NCBI GenBank assembly: GCA_019313725.1
Contig: JAFDAT010000325.1
Location: forward strand, 1-8,762
Direction of reading: 5' to 3'
Origin: Deltaproteobacteria bacterium
Lineage (GTDB): Bacteria; Desulfobacterota; Desulfobacteria; Desulfobacterales; B30-G6
Length of the DNA stretch: 8,762 nt
Shown here: positions 1-5,423 of the stretch, piece after piece
Numbering within the stretch: the first letter of the stretch is position 1
Layout: the number at the start of each line of letters is the position of its first letter
Translations under genes and position numbers: made by a program
Notes under the pieces: generated by a model
Told to the model about the DNA's origin: nothing
Databases searched by the model: none
Seen by the model: only the letters and a program-made list of their open reading frames with translations

Positions 1-922
1 GCCGGGCACCCTTCAGATCGGGCTTTTCCTCTAAACCCTTTATATATTCGAGCATGGGCATCAGAAGTGCCGGCGCACCGTTGGAAACGGTAACTTTTTC
101 CTGTACCAGTATTTCCCCGAGTTCCTCGAGTCGCTCCAGATTATACATGCCCGGCAGCACAAACTTCGCACCAACCATGGTGGCAGCATGTGCAGATCCC
201 CAGCCCAGGACATGAAACATGGGCACGATTTGAAAAAAGCAATCACGTATCGACACTTCGGCATTGGCCACCAGGCTCATGGTGTGTAGATATACGTCTC
301 TGTGGGAATAATAAACACCTTTGGGTTTGCCGGTTGTCCCGGTGGTGTAGCACGCGGCATATGCCGATGTTTCATCCAGATTGGGCCATTCGAAAACGTC
401 TTCAGCTTGACCCAGCAGTTCATTGTAGCTGTAGACCGGATTGAGCGTTGTCTCAATATCGCCAAGGCTTTTGTCCGTTATGACCACATATCCCTTTACA
501 TGTTTAAGCTCCGGAGCAATCGCCTCTGCCAACGGGATGAGGGTTTCGTCCACCACAATGTACTTTGCGGCAGCATGATTGGCAACGTAAAGAAGATCCT
601 GGGGGGCAAGGCGGATATTCAGCATCAACATAACCGCCCCCATACCTGGAATGCCGAAATACATCTCATAATTTTCATGCGTGTTCCAGGCCATGACACC
701 GATCCGATCACCGATATCGGCACCTAAAGATTTCAGGGCCCCGGCCAATCGCTGAATTCTTCCATAAGCATCTTTATAGGTATAGCGAAACATGGTCCCG
801 TCCGGTTTACGGCTTACGATTTCCTGGCGGCCAAAATTTCTGGCACCATGCTTGATGATGTTGGTTACATTTAACTGGTAGTCATCCTGTGAAGTGGAGG
901 GAAAACCTTTTACTATCTGCAT
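1..922 (-). CDS. AMP-forming acyl-CoA ligase (fatty-acid/medium-chain type), C-terminus beyond window
   Basis: This gene is open through the left edge of the window. The first 307 codons are visible, against roughly 540 in the family. It should activate a carboxylic acid to its acyl-CoA through an acyl-adenylate in the cytoplasm. Translating the reverse strand gives an uninterrupted frame starting MQIVKGF. The AMP-binding P-loop TTGTTGKPKG lies at residues 193-202 and ends in a YYSH segment at 204-207. The motif PMFHVLGWG, at about 234-242, is typical of fatty- and medium-chain acyl-CoA ligases. The conserved region VSNGAPALL follows at 279-287. The ATG at 920-922 is supported by an AAGGAG Shine-Dalgarno (931-936) 8 bases upstream. 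A strong promoter lies about 100 bases upstream, so the gene can be expressed independently of the kinase. The chain-length or aromatic preference cannot be told without the C-terminal part. Confidence 0.93.
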   Translation of the reverse strand, partial: MQIVKGFPSTSQDDYQLNVTNIIKHGARNFGRQEIVSRKPDGTMFRYTYKDAYGRIQRLAGALKSLGADIGDRIGVMAWNTHENYEMYFGIPGMGAVMLMLNIRLAPQDLLYVANHAAAKYIVVDETLIPLAEAIAPELKHVKGYVVITDKSLGDIETTLNPVYSYNELLGQAEDVFEWPNLDETSAYAACYTTGTTGKPKGVYYSHRDVYLHTMSLVANAEVSIRDCFFQIVPMFHVLGWGSAHAATMVGAKFVLPGMYNLERLEELGEILVQEKVTVSNGAPALLMPMLEYIKGLEEKPDLKGAR

Positions 923-965
923 GATAACGACTCCTTGCGGTATGGCTGCGGCATGTTTGCATCGA

Positions 966-987
966 CCCTGTGGTTGCAATCACAGGG
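966..987. promoter_or_regulatory. Inverted repeat in the leader of the acyl-CoA ligase gene, possible operator or hairpin
   Basis: A perfect 7-base inverted repeat, CCCTGTG (966-972) and CACAGGG (981-987), is separated by 8 bases that contain the palindrome TTGCAA. It lies between the predicted transcription start (about 1022) and the ligase ATG, roughly 35-56 bases into the transcript. It could be an operator for a dimeric repressor (TetR- and GntR-type regulators often control acyl-CoA ligase genes) or an RNA hairpin. No U-tract follows, so it is not a classical terminator. Confidence 0.45.
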
Positions 988-1028
988 CCTGTTCAGTCCA
1001 AGGGAATCAGGGCATCAAGATTGGATGA

Positions 1029-1057
1029 ACATTAGCGCTTATAAAACAAGATGTCAA
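1029..1057 (-). promoter_or_regulatory. sigma70-type promoter for the acyl-CoA ligase gene
   Basis: Read on the minus strand there is a perfect -35 hexamer TTGACA (1052-1057), a 17-base spacer and the -10 hexamer TAATGT (1029-1034). An AT-rich tract on the upstream side (about 1068-1095) could act as an UP element. Transcription would start near 1022 and give a leader of about 100 bases before the ATG at 922. This is a sequence match only, with optimal spacing. Confidence 0.75.
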
Positions 1058-1301
1058 ATTGAAAGGGCATATTTTATATTTTCAATATTTTATTTCGATC
1101 TTTTTCCGATACCATGCCTAATTATGAAGGTCAAATTAACATTTCAAACAAAAATTATAGATAAAAACATGGGGGGACACAAGGTTTCGAGGATCAGAAT
1201 TGTTTTGATAGCGTGCTGCATTATGCTTTCGCTGGATAAACCCCTAGTTGGTTGCAGGCGTCACTGCAAGGGATGGGTGGGGCCTTCACCTTTTTACATT
1301 T

Positions 1302-2888
1302 TTACACCGCGTTCAGTTTTTTATATATACTCTTGTTTTTATTATATATTTCCAAGTACACCGCGTAGAGTTCATCGTATATTTGGCGGTTGTCCGTATT
1401 TGGCTCAAAGATATTTTTAATTTTGACATACTTTGGAATGTCGTCGAACGTCATATATCCCAGGCCCACCGCGGCAATGAAGGCCGTTCCCCGTGCGTTG
1501 GATTGGATCGGATCCTCCACCTGCTTGATGGTGCGATCGAGCACGTCGGCATGGATCTGGCACCAGATATCCGACGCAGCCCCACCGCCGACCAGGCGAA
1601 TCGGATTCATCTGCCGTCCCATGAATTTTTCAACGTAGGTCAGGGCCCAGCGCTGGTTGAAGGCCACACCTTCCAGAAAGGCCCGGATAATATCTTCCCG
1701 GGTATTTTCCAGGGACAGATTGTACAGGCAGGCACGCACGGAATTGTCCTCCACCGGCGTTTTTTCACCGTTCAACCAGGGCGTAAAGATGACCTTGTTG
1801 CTGCCGGGGGGAACGCCTGCGGCTATTCTATCGAATACTTTATAGATATCCGGAACCGCGGCCTCCTTCAGCAGTTCATCCTTGTGGTACAGGATGTTGT
1901 CCCTCAGATACGTAAGGGCCCCTCCGGCAATTTCCTGTTCATCTACTATCAAATACTTGTCGGGAATCGAACAGGGTATGGAAGCCACGGAATGCAGGAC
2001 ATCGGTTTTCTTGAACGGCACGTGGGCCACGACCCAGGAAGATGTCCCGATGTATATGTGTCCTTCATAATCTTTAACAGCCCCGGATCCCACTGCCGCA
2101 GCCGGGATATCCGGGGACCCCATGACCACCTGGACATCCTCCTGCAGCCCAAGTTCATCAGCCAGCTCTTTTTTTATAGGGCCGAGAATGTCGATGGAGC
2201 GTTTCAGATCAGGCAGTTTGTCACGCTCCATTCCACACATCTTCAACAGTTTGTCGTGATAGGCGATATTCTCTAAGTCCCGGTTGTCGGTGGACCAGTG
2301 CAGCGTGATCGAATCGTATGAGGATGCAAACTTGCCGGTCAGGCAGAGATTGATGTAATCTTTGGGTTCCAGAAATTTATACGTTTTTTCATACACCTCG
2401 GGATATTCATTTTTTATAAACAGGATGTGCCCCACAGGGTCCTTTCCGGACTGGCCGGGTGCGCCGCCGGTCAAACGGATCCACTGCAGCAGTTTCAAAA
2501 CGCCATATCCTTCGATTTTGAACGGTCCGCCGGCTGTGGTCTGTTTCACATATTTTTCTCCGCGCATGTCCATCCAGATAACGGCATTCATCAGGGGATT
2601 GCCGGTTTCATCAACAGCCACCGTCCCCGACCACTGGGCTGAAACCGCAACGGCAACGATGTCTTCGACCGGAACCGAAGATCTGCCCAGGAGTCGTTTT
2701 GAAGTCGTCATGATGGCACGCCACCAGTCCGCCGGGTTTTGCTCCACCCCGCCTTCAGGCAGCAGTAACAATGGTACCGCCTCAAAATCAAAATCCGCTA
2801 CTTCCCCATGCACCGATACGATGGCCGTTTTACTGCCGGAAGTTCCCAGATCGATGGATAAGACATATTTGGGTTTACTGGTTGCCAA
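1302..2888 (-). CDS. FGGY-family carbohydrate kinase, xylulokinase type
   Basis: This is a cytoplasmic ATP-dependent kinase of 528 residues; E. coli XylB has about 484. The N-terminal FGGY domain opens with the phosphate-binding motif DLGTSGSK (13-20). The segment WMDMRG (105-110) is the xylulokinase-like sugar-site region. The likely catalytic base is Asp260 in GSPDIPAAAVG. The C-terminal domain carries the PWLNGEKTP segment (370-378), the adenosine-site motif LVGGGAASD (432-440) and NARGTAF (464-470). The start is a TTG at 2886-2888, chosen because GAGGAG (2896-2901) sits just upstream and the DLGTSG motif then falls at the usual distance from the N-terminus. The SDR gene is 101 bases upstream on the same strand. 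The fold and reaction class are secure. The substrate could be xylulose, another ketose, a polyol or a sugar acid. Confidence 0.93.
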   Translation of the reverse strand: MATSKPKYVLSIDLGTSGSKTAIVSVHGEVADFDFEAVPLLLLPEGGVEQNPADWWRAIMTTSKRLLGRSSVPVEDIVAVAVSAQWSGTVAVDETGNPLMNAVIWMDMRGEKYVKQTTAGGPFKIEGYGVLKLLQWIRLTGGAPGQSGKDPVGHILFIKNEYPEVYEKTYKFLEPKDYINLCLTGKFASSYDSITLHWSTDNRDLENIAYHDKLLKMCGMERDKLPDLKRSIDILGPIKKELADELGLQEDVQVVMGSPDIPAAAVGSGAVKDYEGHIYIGTSSWVVAHVPFKKTDVLHSVASIPCSIPDKYLIVDEQEIAGGALTYLRDNILYHKDELLKEAAVPDIYKVFDRIAAGVPPGSNKVIFTPWLNGEKTPVEDNSVRACLYNLSLENTREDIIRAFLEGVAFNQRWALTYVEKFMGRQMNPIRLVGGGAASDIWCQIHADVLDRTIKQVEDPIQSNARGTAFIAAVGLGYMTFDDIPKYVKIKNIFEPNTDNRQIYDELYAVYLEIYNKNKSIYKKLNAV

Positions 2889-2891
2889 AAT

Positions 2892-2902
2892 CCCCCTCCT
2901 CT
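2892..2902 (-). promoter_or_regulatory. Strong polypurine Shine-Dalgarno for the TTG-started kinase
   Basis: On the minus strand the 11-mer AGAGGAGGGGG lies 3 bases before the TTG start at 2886-2888; its GGAGG core is 6 bases from the start. It decides the start codon, as there is no ATG at a suitable distance. Exactly the same 11-mer precedes the GTG start of the 3HCDH-family gene at 5249-5251. Confidence 0.75.
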
Positions 2903-2916
2903 ATTTCCTTTTTTTG

Positions 2917-2965
2917 TTCATCATTCGACGTTGGACGTTCGATGTTCGATGTTCATTTTTCGAAA
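2917..2965. repeat. Tandem heptamer array, consensus TTCGAYG, 7 units
   Basis: Seven consecutive 7-base units fill about half of the 101-base gap between the SDR stop and the kinase start: TTCATCA, TTCGACG, TTGGACG, TTCGATG, TTCGATG, TTCATTT, TTCGAAA. TT opens every unit and two adjacent units are identical. The array is non-coding on both strands. It resembles the short tandemly repeated heptamers described from cyanobacteria, though the unit sequence differs. Confidence 0.85.
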
Positions 2966-2989
2966 GGGGTCCGGTTCCTCAGTTGGGGT

Positions 2990-3766
2990 CTATCTTAACG
3001 TCTCCGTAAAACCGTCCACGCTCAGGGCCTGACCGGATATTCTTTTACCGGCATCGGAGCACAGGAAGAGGATCATGTTGGATACGTCCTCAGCGGTGAC
3101 AAAGGTGCGCATGGAGGTCCCCTGGACCAGGCATGCATACACCTCTTCTTCGGTGATGCCCTTCACTTTAGCCTCGGCTTCGATGACCGCGTCCATGCGC
3201 GGCCCTTCCACCGCGTTGGGGCAGACTGCATTCACCCGGACATTGAATTCACCCAGCTCCATGGCCATGGTTTTTGTCAGCCCGATGACTGCCCATTTGG
3301 AAGCTGCATACGGCGATCTGAAAGGATATCCCATTATGCCGGCCGAGGAGGACATGTTGATGATGGAACCGCCGCCGGCCTCCTTGAGTAAGGGCACGGC
3401 TTTGCGGGCACAATAGAACTGCCCGTTGATGTTCACCGCCATAGTGCGATCCCAGTCCTCGGGATCCACCGCTTCGATGGGTGCGGTGGGTCCGGCTATC
3501 CCGGCATTGTTTACCAGGACATCCAAGCCCCCCAGGTGGGACAGAACATCTTCGAAAAGGCTGTCGACCTCGGCAGGACTGGATATATCGACGCATGAAA
3601 TACCGGCACCCGGCAGGGTCTGCCGACAGGTGTCGAGCTGTGTGTTGCTGACGTCACAGATGTGAACACTGGCGCCGGTATCCTGAAAGGCTTTTGCCAC
3701 GGCAAACCCGATGCCGGATGCTGACGCGGTGATGAGTACTCTTAATCCTTTAGTAGAAATTTCCAT
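2990..3766 (-). CDS. Short-chain dehydrogenase/reductase (SDR), probably NAD-dependent
   Basis: A 258-residue classical SDR, a typical length. It should reversibly oxidise an alcohol to a ketone with NAD(H) in the cytoplasm. The cofactor motif reads TASASGIG (13-20), with Ala where the first Gly of TGxxxGIG normally sits. Asp38, at the end of the second beta strand (VHICDV), suggests NAD rather than NADP. NNAG is at 86-89. The catalytic set is Asn112, Ser140 (in NMSSSAG), Tyr153 and Lys157 (YAASK). The C-terminal SVDGF segment is standard. The frame is open to an upstream ATG at 3886, but those 40 extra residues are translated repeat sequence. The ATG at 3764-3766 is preferred because it has an AGAGG Shine-Dalgarno (3774-3778) and places the Rossmann motif correctly. 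The substrate is unknown; the neighbouring sugar kinase allows a polyol or hydroxy acid. Confidence 0.92.
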   Translation of the reverse strand: MEISTKGLRVLITASASGIGFAVAKAFQDTGASVHICDVSNTQLDTCRQTLPGAGISCVDISSPAEVDSLFEDVLSHLGGLDVLVNNAGIAGPTAPIEAVDPEDWDRTMAVNINGQFYCARKAVPLLKEAGGGSIINMSSSAGIMGYPFRSPYAASKWAVIGLTKTMAMELGEFNVRVNAVCPNAVEGPRMDAVIEAEAKVKGITEEEVYACLVQGTSMRTFVTAEDVSNMILFLCSDAGKRISGQALSVDGFTETLR

Positions 3767-3809
3767 TTGCCAACCTCTATACGCATTCATTTGAACTTTG
3801 TTTAAGCGA

Positions 3810-3887
3810 GTAACAAAGTGACAACGAACAGGTTGAAGACTGAAGGCTGAAGTAGGAGAAAAAGTAACAAAGCAACAGAGTGACAAC
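3810..3887 (+). repeat. Octamer repeats of GTRACAAM type in two blocks, with a heptamer block between
   Basis: Octamers GTAACAAA and GTGACAAC occur in register at 3810-3825. GTAACAAA, GCAACAGA and GTGACAAC occur in register at 3864-3887. Between them, heptamers GTTGAAG, ACTGAAG and GCTGAAG run at 3832-3852, followed by a diverged unit. Both period lengths therefore sit side by side within 80 bases. Confidence 0.75.
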
Positions 3888-3955
3888 GCAAGCCTTAACG
3901 CTAATGGCCCCTTCCGTCCTCAGTATTCCTCCCTCAGCTTATTTCCTTCTCGCTC

Positions 3956-3987
3956 TTTGGTACTTTGTTTCTTTGTCACTCTGGCAC
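3956..3987 (-). repeat. Octamer repeats in reverse orientation (TTTGTCAC family)
   Basis: Units TTTGGTAC, TTTGTTTC, TTTGTCAC and TCTGGCAC run in strict 8-base register. They are the reverse complement of the GTRACAAM units at 3810-3887. As a result CAGAGTGACAA (3876-3886) and TTGTCACTCTG (3973-3983) form a perfect 11-base inverted repeat with an 86-base loop. Confidence 0.75.
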
Positions 3988-4003
3988 TTTCGGCCCGTCC
4001 TAC

Positions 4004-4060
4004 CACCTTCCACCTTATACCTTCAACCTTCTTTAGTTCTCACCTTCTCACGTTCTCACC
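4004..4060. repeat. Heptamer block (CACCTTN) followed by octamer block (TTCTCACC)
   Basis: Four 7-base units (CACCTTC, CACCTTA, TACCTTC, AACCTTC) run at 4004-4031. Five bases later, three 8-base units (TTCTCACC, TTCTCACG, TTCTCACC) run at 4037-4060, with a decayed fourth. The heptamers are the same family as the long array at 4231-4356. Confidence 0.8.
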
Positions 4061-4103
4061 TTCTGATTTCCGTTCTCCGACCACCAACTTCTGATCACCG
4101 ACC

Positions 4104-4173
4104 GCAGGGCTAAAGCCCTGAACTACAGGCTCATTTCTCCAATCGACGATGTAGCGCAGGGCTTTAACCCTGC
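4104..4173. repeat. Pair of inverted REP-like palindromes with GTAG heads (REPIN/BIME-like)
   Basis: One element lies on the minus strand (4104-4126) and reads GTAG, TT, then the hairpin CAGGGCTTTAGCCCTG. The second lies on the plus strand (4151-4173) and reads GTAG, CG, then CAGGGCTTTAACCCTG. They face each other across 24 bases and are complementary at 20 of 23 positions, so they can fold singly or as one long hairpin. A GTAG head next to a GC-rich imperfect palindrome is the hallmark of REP sequences moved by REP-associated tyrosine transposases (RAYT). No RAYT gene lies in the window. A 9-base direct repeat CTGATCACC (4091-4099, 4187-4195) flanks the pair. Confidence 0.75.
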
Positions 4174-4230
4174 TGTAACAAGCAGCCTGATCACCTGGAT
4201 TGCATAGTGACAACCGACGACTGGATTTCG

Positions 4231-4356
4231 CACCTTCAACCTTTCACCTTATACCTTCTACCTTTCACCTCACACCTTCAACCGTCCACCTCACACCTTT
4301 CACCTTATACCTTATACCTTGTACCTTCTACCTCATACCTTGTACCGTCTACCTCA
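4231..4356. repeat. 18-unit tandem heptamer array, consensus YACCTTN
   Basis: Eighteen uninterrupted 7-base units in perfect register. Bases 2-4 (ACC) are invariant in all 18; positions 1, 5, 6 and 7 vary. Only 4 of the 126 bases on the plus strand are G. Units 13-15 and 16-18 form a 21-base higher-order repeat that differs at one base. On the minus strand the units read NAAGGTR. The array overlaps the end of the 3HCDH-family gene: the TGA of its restored C-terminal frame (4354-4356) is part of unit 18. Confidence 0.92.
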
Positions 4357-5251
4357 CCCCTTCCCCTCTTTGTCCCTCCTGGCATATGCCACCAGGCCCT
4401 TGAGAATGTTTTTGCGCCATTTTTCGGTAAACTCGGGTGTCCACTCGTAAAAGCCCCTGCCGGTTTTGGCGCCCAGTTCCCCCTTTTCCACCTTTTCGAG
4501 CAAAAGCGGGTAAGCCATCGATATATTCGTAAAGTTCGAATGGGCCCACCATGCCCAGACGTCTTCCGAAACTATCTTTGACCGCGCGGTCCACATCCTG
4601 GGGCGATGCAATTCCCCGCTGCACAATGTTGAAGGCCTCCCGCCACAGCACCAGCTGCAGCCGGTTGACGATAAACCCCAGGGCTTCTTTCTGACAGATG
4701 ATGGGCCGTTTATGCATGCGTTTGTAAAGGTTGAAAATGGTATCCACCACGTCATCGGCGGTGTGCTCGCCCTTCACGATTTCCACCAGCGGCATCAGGT
4801 AGGGCGGATTGAAATAGTGCGCGATAAGAAACCTGTCCGGATGCCGGGTTGCCGCCGCCAAGGTGCTGGGCATCAGGCTGGAGGTATTGCTGGCCAAAAT
4901 AGTGTGCTGCGGGCAGATGGCATCCAGTCTGGCGAACAGCTTTTCTTTCACTTCCAGAACTTCGACAATGGACTCCACTATGAAATCCGCCCCCGATCCG
5001 GCCGCTTCCAGGTCAGTGGTCGTCACCAGCCGGCTCAGCGCTGGATCGATTTCGTCTTTGGATATCAGCTCCCATTGAGCCAGTTCCTGAAGACTGTTCT
5101 CAATTTTTTCCATGGCCTCTTCCAGGCGGTTTTCATCCCTTCCGCACAAGGTCACATCAAATCCCGCCACGGCAAACTCCTGGGCGATGGCATGCCCCAT
5201 CATTCCCGGTCCTATGACAGATATTCTCTGGATCTTATTTTTCCGTTCCAC
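4349..5251 (-). pseudogene. 3-hydroxyacyl-CoA dehydrogenase family protein, frameshifted with internal deletion
   Basis: This is a cytoplasmic NAD-dependent dehydrogenase of the 3HCDH family. The start is the GTG at 5249-5251 (MERKNKIQ), behind a GAGGAGG Shine-Dalgarno. Residue numbers here count from that GTG. The Rossmann motif GPGMMG is at 14-19. The catalytic set is intact: Ser124 (SNTSS), His145, Glu157 and Asn196, with spacings like human short-chain HAD. The His-Glu segment has PPYLMPLVE, nearer to L-gulonate/carnitine dehydrogenase relatives than to butyryl-type enzymes. The frame breaks after YEYID, near 4510-4520. The unshifted frame runs on with non-homologous sequence to TAG at 4349. 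The expected ending (LLLEKVEKGELG, TGRGFYEW) lies in another frame, stopping at TGA 4354-4356. About 20-25 family residues between GPFE and LLLEK are missing, so the C-terminal domain is damaged. A sequencing or assembly error remains possible. Confidence 0.85.
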
Positions 5252-5323
5252 GCCCCCTCCTCTCAACGTTTTTTTTCGGCAATCGGTTCTTAAACAATTT
5301 TATCCTGCCGCTGAAGTGCAATT

Positions 5324-5381
5324 TTTGTATCAATATAGAACATATTTTAACGGTAGAATCAATCCTGAGAATTGATACAAA
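5324..5381. promoter_or_regulatory. 11-base perfect inverted repeat in the divergent intergenic region
   Basis: TTTGTATCAAT (5324-5334) and ATTGATACAAA (5371-5381) are exact reverse complements separated by 36 bases. A third partial copy, ATCAAT (5358-5363), lies inside and can pair with the right arm as a small hairpin. The repeat lies upstream of the carB -35 box (5424) and surrounds a weak minus-strand promoter candidate. It could be a pair of regulator half-sites for the divergent genes. No regulator gene is visible to assign it to. Confidence 0.45.
5332..5362 (-). promoter_or_regulatory. Weak candidate promoter for the minus-strand gene group
   Basis: On the minus strand, TTGATT (5357-5362) and TATATT (5332-5337) form a -35/-10 pair with a long 19-base spacer. 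It would start transcription about 75 bases upstream of the GTG at 5251. The spacing is poor, so this is only the best candidate in the region. Confidence 0.3.
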
Positions 5382-5423
5382 TTAGAATCTTTTCCAGGAT
5401 CAGATACGTGTGGGCAAATACGC

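Larger units (their letters stand above)
923..1301. other. 379-base intergenic region between kinase stop and acyl-CoA ligase start
   Basis: This spacer is AT-rich and shows no convincing coding sequence on either strand. It holds the ligase promoter (1029-1057), the inverted repeat at 966-987 and the ligase Shine-Dalgarno (931-936). A 6-base hairpin, TTGCAG/CTGCAA at 1252-1269, lies downstream of the kinase stop but lacks a T-tract in the transcribed direction, so a rho-independent terminator for the kinase is not supported. Confidence 0.7.
3767..4353. other. 587-base repeat-dense spacer between SDR and 3HCDH-family genes
   Basis: This gap has no credible gene on either strand. It contains, from left to right: octamers of the GTRACAAM family (3810-3825, 3864-3887), heptamers of the GCTGAAG type (3832-3852), the octamer family in reverse orientation (3956-3987), heptamers (4004-4031) running into TTCTCACC octamers (4037-4060), two inverted REP-like hairpins (4104-4173), and the 18-unit heptamer array (4231-4356). 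The plus strand is pyrimidine-rich over much of its right half. I see no convincing promoter for the SDR gene here. Confidence 0.8.

Noticed and set aside
1252..1269. A rho-independent terminator after the kinase
   Set aside because: The stem is only 6 bases and no T-tract follows in the direction of transcription.
935..1420. A 161-residue plus-strand open frame in the spacer before the ligase
   Set aside because: It has erratic composition, crosses the ligase promoter and the end of the kinase gene, and has no ribosome-binding site or domain.
1248..2276. A 342-residue open frame on the plus strand, opposite the kinase gene
   Set aside because: It is antisense to a clear FGGY kinase, has no recognisable domain and no good ribosome-binding site. 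It is a shadow of codon bias in the kinase.
2362..3009. A 215-residue plus-strand open frame across the kinase start and the spacer
   Set aside because: It lies opposite the kinase N-terminus and continues through the heptamer repeats; no family features.
3767..3886. An N-terminal extension of the SDR to the ATG at 3886
   Set aside because: The 40 extra residues come from repeat sequence, there is no ribosome-binding site there, and the Rossmann motif would be displaced. The ATG at 3764-3766 has a proper site.
4231..4356. A CRISPR array
   Set aside because: The units are 7 bases with no spacers, no 20-50 base direct repeats and no cas genes nearby.
4510..4520. A programmed ribosomal frameshift in the dehydrogenase gene
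   Set aside because: There is no slippery heptanucleotide or downstream stimulator at the junction, and about 20 conserved residues are missing, which fits deletion better than recoding.
4200..4581. Plus-strand frames of 67 and 124 residues with a striking 7-residue peptide repeat
   Set aside because: Any frame through a 7-base DNA repeat gives a 7-residue peptide repeat. There is no ribosome-binding site, and the frames run antisense into the dehydrogenase gene.
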